From assembly GCA_018873225.1 (NCBI GenBank), contig JAEILZ010000007.1:1550001-1614000 (forward strand): DNA of 64,000 nucleotides, written 5' to 3'. The position numbers were made by a program, and so were the translations under genes. Source of the stretch: [Phialemoniopsis] sp. UDSM-2020 (taxonomy: Eukaryota; Ascomycota; Sordariomycetes; Thyridiales; Thyridiaceae). The notes beneath the pieces were generated by a model, which was not told the DNA's origin, did no database searches, and worked only from the letters and a program-made list of their open reading frames with translations. How positions within the stretch are numbered: the stretch's first letter is position 1; every line of letters begins with the position of its first letter. Shown here piece by piece: positions 20,705 through 30,400 of the stretch.

Positions 20705-22735
20705 TCAGTTGTATATCCGCCCCTTGACCGGCCTAGTGACCCGATCCGAGGAGTCAATCGCGAGTCTCGGGCCTCCCCGCACGGTCCGTTCTCTCAGGCT
20801 CACTTCATCCTCTCTGACCACCGCGCCTTGGGCCCCGTACTTGTACTCGAACCCTGAACTCCCTGTCCCAGCCAATGGCGTCGTCTCGGCCGGGAAAACT
20901 TCCCCGTACCTCACTCGAAGCGTCTTCAACCGACCACCAGCAACTTCATCACCTGTCGCATTGCTCTTCACGTCCCGGAGAAGCGGCGCGTCGAAGGCTT
21001 TCGCAATCTCGAGCGGTGCGAGGCTGAACGTCCGTCCGAGTTTCCTCCAGCCTCGGAGCAGCGCCACGATGAGGGCCGAGGCGACCGAGGTCACGCCCAT
21101 TGCCACACACACGAACATGTAATGGGCCTTGTACACGGCCACCGTCCTGCTCTCCTGCATCTGGGTATCGACCCTCTTGGAAGAGCGCGTTTGCATGAGG
21201 CTTAGTGCCTTGGCGCGGAGATCACCGCTCTCCGCCACCTTCATGTATGCGTCCATCTCGGCCAGACGGGTCGGGTCGTCTTTCGGGATGGACTTGAGTG
21301 CGTAGCGGAGGGATAGCTCGTGGAGCGTCGTGGTGAAGTCCTCGAGCGGGTCGGCCATTGTGAAGGTCACCTTGAGCGGGCTGCCGTCTGCGTAGAGCTC
21401 CTCAGTCTCGACGGTGCTCTGGTCTATGAAGTGCCGCGGGCCGAAGCCGCTGATGAAGAAGGAATTCTCTTGGTTGTCCCACAGAATGAATCCGCTGTAC
21501 TGATCTTTCATGGCTTGTGTGATGCCCTTGATGAAAAGGTTGTGTGATCTCAGACTAGCTGTTGGGATGGACTCGATGCCGCGGATCCCGGACTTGGGAA
21601 TGAGGTCGGTCAGTAAAGTGACGATAGTGCCGTTAGAGATCTGAATAGGCAACTCGACGAAGGAGGTGGAAAAGTTACAGTGCTGGACTGTAATCTCCTC
21701 GCTCGTCTTGTTCCGGCGGGTGTAGCTTGTGTAGTTCAGCACCCCCGGGGGCAGACCAGGGTCGAGCCACGATAATTGTTCGGGTGCGCTACCTGGTCCT
21801 GATCTGATCTGCTCACCCGGTATCAACTGCTCGAGGTCGAGTTGAAAGTATGTCTCAAAATACTTGCAGTAAAACTCGTCCTGTCCCTGATGCTCGGTAG
21901 TATTCAAGCCGGTTTCAGCGCAGTGATACACCTTGTTCGCATCGGACAAGAAGATGTGTTGAACAGGTGTGGTCGAGGTGATGCCGCGAAGAGACGCCGT
22001 CAACTCGGAACAGGACCTCGTGAAGCCGGCGACGGTAACGCTTGTTGTACAGGTCGAGTTGGGGCTGCACGCCGCGGAAGAAAGGGTCATGGGCTGTCGC
22101 TGGTTCATCTCAAGGATGACCTCGGCGAACTCTTTCTGGTACGGCGGGGCGTCCCAGACCCAGCCATTTTGCCCGGCAAGCCATGTGGTCAAATTCCACA
22201 TCGGCTCCCGGCGGACTGGGAGATTGACCATGCGGGAGTCAGACCGGGTGACCAGTTCGACTGTCACGGCGCGCTGGAGGAATGGGCCGTTGACGGCTAT
22301 GAGAATCATCATTAGACCGGAGGCTCGTAAGACAGGCTGAATGCTAGAGCCGTGGAAGCTGGTGGCTAATGAAGCGGTCTCGTGGGCGAGCTTCCAGACA
22401 CTGTGCATCTCCTGCAGAGTAATGCCCGAGTCGCCGAGCAACCGGGACCACCAGAAACGCTCTGAGCTTGAGCGAAAGGCCGAGCGCAGCAAGCTGCTTG
22501 ACACGGTCGCTGCGATGGAGAGGTACACAGTCGGAGCAATAAACCAACTGTCGATGGGACTGTCGTTGGCAAAGAAGAGTACAAGGAACGCTGAGCCCAT
22601 GCCCACAATGGCGGCCAGAACGCAGCCTGATGCTAAGAAGGGGAAGTTCCGCCACGAGGGAGCTAGCCATGGCTTGCTGCGTTCCTGGCACGAGGTATCC
22701 GGTGTGACTAGAGAATATTGATGGGGAACGGACAT
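20705..22735 (-). CDS. Fungal multi-pass membrane protein with a large glycosylated loop
   Basis: A single exon gives 676 aa. Hydrophobic segments lie near residues 32-54, 63-85, 135-155 and 538-561. The approximately 380-residue loop between the third and fourth segments has seven N-x-S/T sequons (for example NLT, NST, NYT, NKT, NFS, NGT) and several Cys. This predicts an extracytoplasmic, disulphide-containing domain. Around residues 90-115 the motif RFWWSRLLGDSGITL followed by LQEMHSVW marks a widespread uncharacterised fungal family. The cytosolic tail has the family's PLEIAKAFDAPLL and VRYG motifs. No transport or enzyme signature is seen, so receptor, channel or cell-wall-related roles all remain open. 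The start at 22735 is the first ATG in frame and is followed by a short hydrophilic N terminus. Confidence 0.86.
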   Translation of the reverse strand: MSVPHQYSLVTPDTSCQERSKPWLAPSWRNFPFLASGCVLAAIVGMGSAFLVLFFANDSPIDSWFIAPTVYLSIAATVSSSLLRSAFRSSSERFWWSRLLGDSGITLQEMHSVWKLAHETASLATSFHGSSIQPVLRASGLMMILIAVNGPFLQRAVTVELVTRSDSRMVNLPVRREPMWNLTTWLAGQNGWVWDAPPYQKEFAEVILEMNQRQPMTLSSAACSPNSTCTTSVTVAGFTRSCSELTASLRGITSTTPVQHIFLSDANKVYHCAETGLNTTEHQGQDEFYCKYFETYFQLDLEQLIPGEQIRSGPGSAPEQLSWLDPGLPPGVLNYTSYTRRNKTSEEITVQHCNFSTSFVELPIQISNGTIVTLLTDLIPKSGIRGIESIPTASLRSHNLFIKGITQAMKDQYSGFILWDNQENSFFISGFGPRHFIDQSTVETEELYADGSPLKVTFTMADPLEDFTTTLHELSLRYALKSIPKDDPTRLAEMDAYMKVAESGDLRAKALSLMQTRSSKRVDTQMQESRTVAVYKAHYMFVCVAMGVTSVASALIVALLRGWRKLGRTFSLAPLEIAKAFDAPLLRDVKSNATGDEVAGGRLKTLRVRYGEVFPAETTPLAGTGSSGFEYKYGAQGAVVREDEVSLRERTVRGGPRLAIDSSDRVTRPVKGRIYN

Positions 22736-23503
22736 CTTTCAGTAGGCCAGAATGATCGAGGTATCGCCAAGGGGCCGAAGGGGTTGGTATTGCTGAACAC
22801 GAGATAGACAAGTAAGATAGACCCGGGGAACTACCCGTCGTTTTGTATCCCGACGAGCATCAGGCTGGCGCGTAAGTGCACTTTCAGCTGAAATGCAGCT
22901 CTCCCCTCCAGGCCGTCCAACAACCAATGATGGCGAATATCACATACTGCAGCCATATAACTGTGACAAGGCTGCGCGAGCTTGTGTGGGCCACACAATC
23001 TGGTCTCGGCCGGTTTACTGCAGCCAGTACTTGTATGATCACAATGAACTGGCCATATGGGAGCTCATGGCCCTTCTTGATGCTGTAGCTCTCGCATGAA
23101 ACAGAATTTGTTTGCACAAGCGATTATTGGGTCAATTTTCGGGTCGCGGAATAGGCAGCCTGACAGCCTTGCAAAGACGAGGTCCTTGCACAGCCGATCC
23201 TGATTTCAGCGACATAATGGTCTCCGACACGAGTATTCGTCCTACCTGGAGAGGCAATGAAGATTTTATACTCGGGCAGGGGTGCGAGTCCCGACCCCTG
23301 CTCCGGGTCGCCCGGATGTCAGAGCCGGAGGTCCGGTGGGAACACTAAGCGCACGTTGATCCTATAAGCAGATTTGGAAGATGGTCAAGGTCAGACTATC
23401 CAGAATACGCTATTATGGCCTGAATGTGCAACTTGCTACTCAGAAGCGTCCATGACTTCTGTCTCAAGTACAAAGGGGCATCAACACACCCTGATCTGGG
23501 GTC
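22736..23503. other. Intergenic region with GC-rich hairpins
   Basis: 768 bp hold the promoter of the membrane-protein gene and the 3' UTR of the kinase gene. Three consecutive short hairpins occur at 23276-23336 (listed separately). No protein gene is seen. Confidence 0.5.
23276..23336. repeat. Three adjacent inverted repeats
   Basis: GCAGGGGT / ACCCCTGC (8-bp perfect stem, 10-nt loop, 23276-23301), CCGGG-tcg-CCCGG (23303-23315) and CCGG-aggt-CCGG (23325-23336) follow each other within 61 bp. This is seen directly. Function is unknown, and a structured transcript or protein-binding palindromes are possible. Confidence 0.6.
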
Positions 23504-24395
23504 TCAGGCATCAACAGAATCATTGCCGCCGCCCTGTTCCAAATGAGCGAGTACAATATCCTCTGCTCCGGCGAACTTACTATCCCAGCAACCTTGAATA
23601 ATGCAGCCCTTCTTCAGGTGTTTCACCGGGGGAAAGATGCTTTGTGCGAACAGTCGGTCTACCTCGTCCCCGTACCGAGGGTACTCCTCCCCTTCCGGCT
23701 TCCCCATGGGTCCGTGAGGCCAACGACCTTCCATGATACTGTACATCACCGAGCCGAGGCTGAAGATATCGGTCTGCGTCGTCGCTTCCCAGGGCTTGCG
23801 GACGTCAAAGAACCCAGAGTCGGGTAGCGATTGACCCTGTATGTCTCGCAGGTTGGAGCCGCCAAAGTCGCAAAGACGTAGAGACCTTGTCCCATCCGGG
23901 TTCAAGCAGACGAGCATGTTGTCGGGGCGAAGGTCGCAGTGCAAGACTTCCTTGCTGTGGATGTAGGCAATCGCCTCACTGGCGTGCAGTCGCCAGAGCA
24001 TCTTCTCCTCGAGCGACAGCTCCTCGAAGCGGTCGTTGAGAAAGGACTGCAGGCTTCCCAGCTCGGCCTCGACGAAGAGTAGCCCCTGCGGCTCATATGT
24101 ACCTAGAAACCTACTCTGATGATAAGATAACAAGTTCTAGGACATGGAAGGGGTGCTTCGAGTCGTACTGAATGATCCGGGGGTGGTCCCCGAGCGCCTC
24201 GAGAACCCTAGCCTCCGTCTCAAAGACAAATTGGGCCTCTTTCGCGGTGTGCGAGTCTGGAAAGTCCCACCATCGAAACCAAGAATATTTGAGGACAATT
24301 CCCGGCTTCAAACGAGCGACCCTGGCGACGCGGCCGAATGAAATATCCTCCTCTGGGCGTTCTGGGACGCCCGCTGGCTTGTAGCCCATGCCCAT
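23504..24395 (-). CDS. Small Ser/Thr protein kinase
   Basis: Two exons (24395-24169 and 24113-23504), joined across a 55-nt GTACGA...CAGAG intron, give 278 aa. The join yields the continuous kinase text HPRIIHRFLGTYEPQGLLFV. Visible motifs are a degenerate Gly loop (ISFGRVARVARL, near residues 20-31), a candidate ATP-binding Lys (VLKYSW), the catalytic loop HCDLRPDN near 134-141 with catalytic Asp and Asn kept, and DFGG near 157-160. The C-lobe DIFSLGSVMYSIMEG follows. HCD instead of HRD, and the short total length, are typical of a large expanded group of fungal small kinases. The chain is essentially only the catalytic domain. The start was taken at the first ATG before MGYKPAGVP; an in-frame extension to a non-ATG codon exists but is unlikely. 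Substrate unknown. Confidence 0.85.
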
Positions 24396-26304
24396 GGTCC
24401 ATGACGTTCGAGTCACGATGACCTGCGTCGGCTTGACCTAGGTGATGAAATCAGTAATATTCGTACTATGCTTACAACTAGAGTGAAAAAGCTCGAAGCG
24501 CACCGGGGAGTCACCACTGGATGATTGCGTGTTCATGCTTTGAAGAAATTGCCGGCTGCGTGGTTGAGATGCTTGAAGAAGGAGAGTTCCCAATTCTGGC
24601 CCGGCGCAGGGATTTTGTGAAGTAATTCGGAGCCTGGCTCAATGTCGTGTTACCATGCATGCATGGCAGATGTTTCATCTTCATCCCACGATCCACGATA
24701 CCGACACTGCTCTGTCGTCCGAGAAAGAGTCGCCTGACCGTTTTGCACTCCGTTGTGTCGCGGCAATATCAAGGAACAGACTCGCGGATTGCAACCTCGG
24801 CTTGAAGAGATGAGCAGACGGATGTGTTTGGTCAGCATTTGTGGCAGGACTCCGGGTTGGTAGAGAGGCTGGAGATGAAGACATTGGTACGCCGCTCGAT
24901 TGTTGAGATCTCAGCACCGCCGGTGTCGGTAAGAAAAAAGAGAATCTCATGGGATACAGATACATTTTGGATTAAGGGGACTGCATTTGAGTTGTGTCCA
25001 TTGACCAGAAGAGGCTTACTGGTCGAGTTGGCGACAAGAAGAGGTCTGAGGTTGACAGGCAATTGGGTGACGAATTAGATGTTGTTTCTCCTTCTCGATA
25101 TACCTCAATTCTTGACTGGTCATCCGGGATTATCCCACTGCGTGAGCGAATATGAATCAATCAGCCTGTATGTAACTTATTTAGAGATTAAATCAACACG
25201 GAAAGCCCTGTTTGACGCCTAGTTGACAGATATGAGAGCAAGCATTCTTCATACTGTGACAAGGGCCCATGTCGTCAAGTGACTGTCCAATATTGGATAG
25301 TATCTTGAGACTGATCAATCTCATGTATCTCGTGTACATGAGTGACCGTTCTTGCAGTGACTTGTAGGCGCTGCTGCCGGAGACACAAGGGGCCGGTTTT
25401 GCGTCTGACTTTGGCAAGAGTCGGCGTGGAACCAGCCTCGAGACAGAAAGATTTGTGACTCATGCAGGGTTTTTATGACGCCTTTAGTAATCTCGTCATT
25501 TAAAAACGTTCAATCTAAGTCATTACTTGCTACAAGGATGCTCCAGCTCGAGCCATGGCCCTGCTGCTCGTATCATTGAACTTGCTTGTGGCACGGGGCT
25601 CCGGATGGCATGGAAAGCTTACTGCCTAGAATAGAAGAGTCTTCTCCTGAAACCAACAAGCAAAGTTCATACGAGTTGAAAAGCTGCTTCCATGTCAAAA
25701 TACTTTCCGGACGAGCACCACCAGGGATCAGCAGGTAGCCGGTAGAAAGGCGGTGAAGTCGACCATTGGGCATTCATGCATTGGCGAGGATTTGATGTGT
25801 GACCCGACCCAGTCAGGCTTGAATAAATGATCGCTGCTGCGGCCAGTGGGCTGTCCAAGCTTTGCATTCTTGATATTGACCAACATCGCTGCTGTCCGTA
25901 TGCGTGACCAACAGCGTGGAATATTTCGGGGAGCCCGACAGCCGTGCTCGCAATTTCCAACATCCTTCTATCAGAGGGAGGAAAGTCCCAGCAAAGCTAC
26001 TGACCGATGAAAATTAAGTCACAAAAGTCTTCTATGTATATCAACAACTGCAGGAGTTGAAGTGACTTGATAGAGTAGGGAACTGAGGGTTTCGGCAGGG
26101 TATTGCGTAGCCGAGCATGGACATAACAAGACGACCGAAGAGGGGCGTGAAGACGAAGACAGAAGAACCAATATTTTGTTATTCCTAAAGAAGAGCATCC
26201 CATATTTCTACCAGTCTTGCACGTCTATCCCTGAAACCCAAACACCCCTTTCAAAGCATCGCCTTCTCCCTTTCGTTGCCATCGCCAGCCAACGACCCAG
26301 GGAG
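24396..26304. other. Gene-poor interval with a possible relic
   Basis: 1.9 kb lie between the kinase and methyltransferase genes. Apart from a short protein-like minus-strand frame at 25667-25963 (separate entry) nothing coding was found. No terminal repeats or transposon motifs were seen. Confidence 0.45.
25667..25963 (-). pseudogene. Possible remnant of a fungal gene N terminus
   Basis: The frame begins MLEIASTAVGLPEIFHAVGHAYG, a hydrophobic amphipathic start resembling the N-terminal leaders of some fungal NLR- or HET-like proteins. It then degrades into sequence without recognisable features and stops. No downstream exon could be joined. It could equally be a chance frame. Confidence 0.18.
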
Positions 26305-27262
26305 TCACGCCTCCCTCTGCCCCCTCGCCATAAACAGCCTCCGCTTGTGCATGACCTCCTTGCCCTTCCAAAACACCACCTCTCCCAGATCACTCACGCC
26401 AAACCCCTTGCCAGCCCCGGCCCTCTGGAAGACGTCCTTGATCCTCTCCTCCGAGAAGCCGTGGTGCATCACCGTCTCGCTCGCAGGGTGGTCCTTGTCC
26501 ATGACCTCGTGCGTCGCAAAGTCGATGATGAACAAGACGCCCGAGCCGGGCTTCAGGCGCTGCACGAGCCGCCGCGCCGCGAGCTCCGGGTCGTCAAAGT
26601 GGTGGAAGCCCAGACCCACGGCGGCGACGTCAAAGTCGCGAAACTCCGGGCCCGAGACCGATTCCGGGCCTGAGCCGTCCGCGTCGAGCAGGTTGGCCTG
26701 GTACGCCTGCATCTCCGAGGCGGGAATCCCTTGGTTCGCGGCGGCGCGGTTGTAGGCCGCGACCATGCCCTTTGAGAGGTCGAGGCCGATGCACTGCGTC
26801 GTGTAGGGCGCGAGGGCCTTTTCATGCGTTCAGCGTATTAGTAACCATGTGCATTGATAAGAATATCAGGTTGTGAAGAGATAAAACTCACCCTACTCAC
26901 GACGCCCGTTCCGCAGGCGTAATCCAGCAAGCGGACCTGCCTCTTGGGCTTACCGTCGGGCCCCTCGTTGTCCTCGTCCTCGCCGATCCAGTCGGCGCCC
27001 AGGAAGTCGAGCCGCGAGCGGATCTCCTTGATGATCTGTTCCAGCGTCTTTTGGTGCTTGCTGTCGTACTCGCTCGCTTGCTCACTACCGCGACATGCGC
27101 GCGTTAGCACTCCCCTGGAATTGGTACGGAGCGTGGTGAGAAAACTTACTCAAAATACGCCTGATTAGCCTCCGTGCCGCCGTGTCCATGGCCGTGTCCA
27201 TGGCCGTGTCCATGACCGTGGCCGTGATGGTCGTGGCTGTGGCCGTGGTGTTCGTGCGCCAT
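26305..27262 (-). CDS. Class I SAM-dependent methyltransferase with His-repeat N terminus
   Basis: Three exons (27262-27150, 27084-26892, 26817-26305) give 272 aa. The SAM-binding motif I is LLDYACGTGVVSR (residues about 90-102). The acidic residue ending strand beta-2 sits in CIGLDLSKGM. Post-motif segments VAAVGLGFHHFDD and LKPGSGVLFIIDF match the Methyltransf_11/25 type of small-molecule methyltransferase. The second exon starts DEQASEYDSKH, the usual beginning of the fold. Preceding it, MAHEHHGHSHDHHG plus (HG)n forms a His-rich tail that could bind metal. The ATG at 27262 was chosen because the family usually starts there. The reading frame, however, stays open for more than 400 nt upstream and includes another ATG at 27457 with a signal-peptide-like start. 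Methyl acceptor unknown. Confidence 0.92.
27180..27245 (-). repeat. Short tandem repeat coding for (His-Gly)n
   Basis: A degenerate 12-bp unit (GTCCATGGCCGT on the plus strand) is repeated in the first exon of the methyltransferase and codes for alternating His and Gly. Such tracts change length easily, so the number of His residues may vary between strains. Confidence 0.75.
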
Positions 27263-27457
27263 GTCTGCTTCTTTTGCTTGTTCGTCGCCTTCGTGGTGTC
27301 TGGCGTCAATGTCGTTGATGTGAGGAGACAGTAGTAGCTGCCCGACGACCTCCACAGTTGCGTTGCCGCTGCCGTCTTTAGCTGTCAGTGTCGTTGTTGC
27401 AGCACAGGCGTGATGGATCAATTGAATTGCAGCACACACTACAAAACCAATTCTCAT

Positions 27458-30400
27458 AATCTGCAAAGATCTCAGAAATTGTGTTGTATCTATGACGGTC
27501 GGCCGAGCATAGATGCCCTTCTTGGCCTGCTTTAAATACAGATTGCTTGATCCAGGAGACTTTTCGGCGACTTTACAAACTCTTCTGTCACGGGCACGAC
27601 TAGAAGCTTCGCCCCGTGAGTCGAACATCGAGAAGGAACCCTTTGAGTCATTGCCTCGCCATTCTGGTGCTGGGCCCCCAGGTGACAAGCGAGCGTTCGT
27701 CTATTGAATTCAATCGAAGTCAAATATCGTAGATTATCAAACTGCGCAAGTTTAGCCAATGTGCAAGTCCAAGACACAAGCAGTCCAATCCCCTGAAATC
27801 AACCAGCAACGCCCGCAAATCGGCAAACCATCACCAGAAAACCCCCCCTTTCAACCCTCATCAGCAACAAAATAGATACATACACCAGCTCGCCTCACTC
27901 TGACCAGATCCCTATTCGTATCCATTCCATATCCATGCACAATTGCTACTATAACTACTGCACCGATCTTACATAACCCACCCTTACGAAACGCGGAATC
28001 CTTACCCTGAGTCCAACCGGCAACGCACCTCCAATTCCCCTCCCCATAGCACCATCCCCCCCCACTAAAACCACAGCGCACTGACACCTACAAGCAAACT
28101 AAAACCCCTGTAATAGGCGCTACTTTAGAACAACGCACTATCCGCGGACCGCTACGGGGCAACCCATGACAGCATAAACAGCGCCTGGAGCTACTGTAAG
28201 TTTACGGCGCCGGGGCTCCACGAGAGCCACCCCCCCTGGCTGCCAGCTAAGCACGTTACGGCGGCTTGCCCCAAGCGGAAAGCACCCGGAGCGGAGAAGA
28301 GCGATATCAAAAGCTGTGAGAATTGCCTTGGAAAGATGCTCCATGGACCCTTTTCACTTCCCTGCATGGCAAGGGAACAAGGCAGGGAAGAAGGGATCCG
28401 CAACGCACGCACCAAGCAGGCAGGGAGGCAGCGTACAGTAGTTGTCGGAGATTTGAAGGGAATGATACGATACCGACGTAGCCATGTTCCATTCGGGGAA
28501 CCAGGGCTGTGATTTCAATTCACGGACAAAGTTGTCGGTCAGGGCAGGGAACAAGCCAACCCGGGCGCAGGATGCCTGACATGGCAAATGGACCCCGACA
28601 GGTAAGCCTGATGACGATGTGTTTTCCAAGGCATGGAACCAAATAAAACGCTTGGGCATACATTTACCGAGCCGAACGGCACCCTCCTTAGGGAAGCTAG
28701 GTATCCATGAAGAAGGGAGGATAAAATCTCCGATTTGCGAGACATTGGTAACCCGACGGGCTTGCCTTGCCAACAACCCTTTCTTGTGCACCCTTGACAC
28801 GACGGTACGGACACGGACACGGCTAGAAGAGGGATAGCCGAAAGGATCATCTCGTCAGCTTAAAACGAGGAAAACATTCGCAGTCCCAGGATCAGGATGT
28901 GCACATGAACACGGCGGAAGGACGCTGGCCCCCGGACGCCATGTAATCAATCATCCATCCTTCTTGCACCCCGGCCGCCACCCCCAACGGCCAGGCTTGC
29001 ACAAACGAGGTCGGCTGTAGGAATCTATCTACCTATGCACCTAGGCAGGCAGAAAGGGTCGTGCAATAGACAGGAAACACAATATCATGCAGGACAGGAT
29101 TGAAACCCACTCTGTTAGCCTACCTCTTCATTTGTGTGCACGCGCGTTTGACCCGGCCTGACATCGCTGCTGTCATGTCGCACCGGTGCCCTTTTCACGT
29201 TCCCCGTCTCCATCAACTGGCTGATTGCAACGTTGGGCAGAGCGACTCGTTCATAAACAGTACATGATCTGCCCAGACTGCCTTGCAATTGTATCGTCAA
29301 TCGAACCCACAAATTGCCGACCGAAGAGGAAGTGAACGCAGCCGTCCAATGCAAGCGCGTCCCCATTCACGGCATGCCCAGTCGGGCGTAGCACATGCTC
29401 CTCGCGCTCTGCAGCCCAAGCTGTCTTCCGTCTGGTCGACCAGGCAGACAAACGCAAGGAAGTACGATGTTTGCAGCTCACTGGCCATAAGGGAAGAAAT
29501 GGCCAGCCCCCTTGCGGGAAGACACAGCCAGCACCCCCTCAGGAGATTCGAGACATGCATGCGTGCCCACCGAGACCATGTTAATGTACCCCAGCGGCAG
29601 GGCGGAAGGGACGGGCGGACGGGCGGGATCGATGGGTTTTTGTGGATGATCCTGCTGCAGGCCACCACGCATCGGTCCGCGATCACAAGGGGAAGCCCAC
29701 CATGCGGCCCAGGCGGCTAGTGCTGCCCATCACCCCTACTAGCCTGTCGAGACCAACCACCGTCCCCCGCCAGAGAAGCACCGCATGCTCCCGGGGTGCT
29801 AACCACGGGTCATCAATTAGCGGTCCGCTTGGCTACAGCAGGGAGAAGGACGGACCCGAGAAGGACAATCAATGCACGAGGCCCGAAGCGGCGTTGCTCC
29901 CAGCCGGGATGCAGATACCCTCAAACGCGCCAAAGATAAGTGAGAGCCCAGCAAACAAGACTGGAACCAAGGCCAGGCCGGGGGGGATACGTGCTCGCTC
30001 CTCAGATGGTGCAACCTGCCCTGCGGCCCAAAACACGGCACGGTGATGCAGCTGTCGACGAGAAGGGAAATGGGTCGGGAGGCAGACCGGGAGCAAGCGG
30101 CTGTTTTCGCTGTCTCATAAATAGTCAAATATGACGATTGCTGTCGCACGCTGTGAGAGGGTGGCAGGAGGCGAGCGAGCCCGAAAGATCGCGGTCTGAC
30201 CGGTATCCCACGCACAAAGGCCCCGCACACCTTCCCTCTCTTGGGCGAGTGAGATATCGCCAATGTTAATAATGTCCGACATTATACATCGGACGGTATC
30301 TCGTAGATTGAACCTTCGAGGCGCGGCCGTCTGTTCGCATGGCAATGTTGTGCATTGAAGCTGCCGTGCGAGAGCAGATGACGCTCTGCAGTGTGCTCGA

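Noticed and set aside
24476..24537. Possible extra 5' exon (MNTQSSSGDS) of the small kinase gene
   Set aside because: The available donor (GTAAGC) and acceptor (CACCTAG) would join in the wrong phase. The internal ATG before MGYKPAGVP gives a complete kinase.
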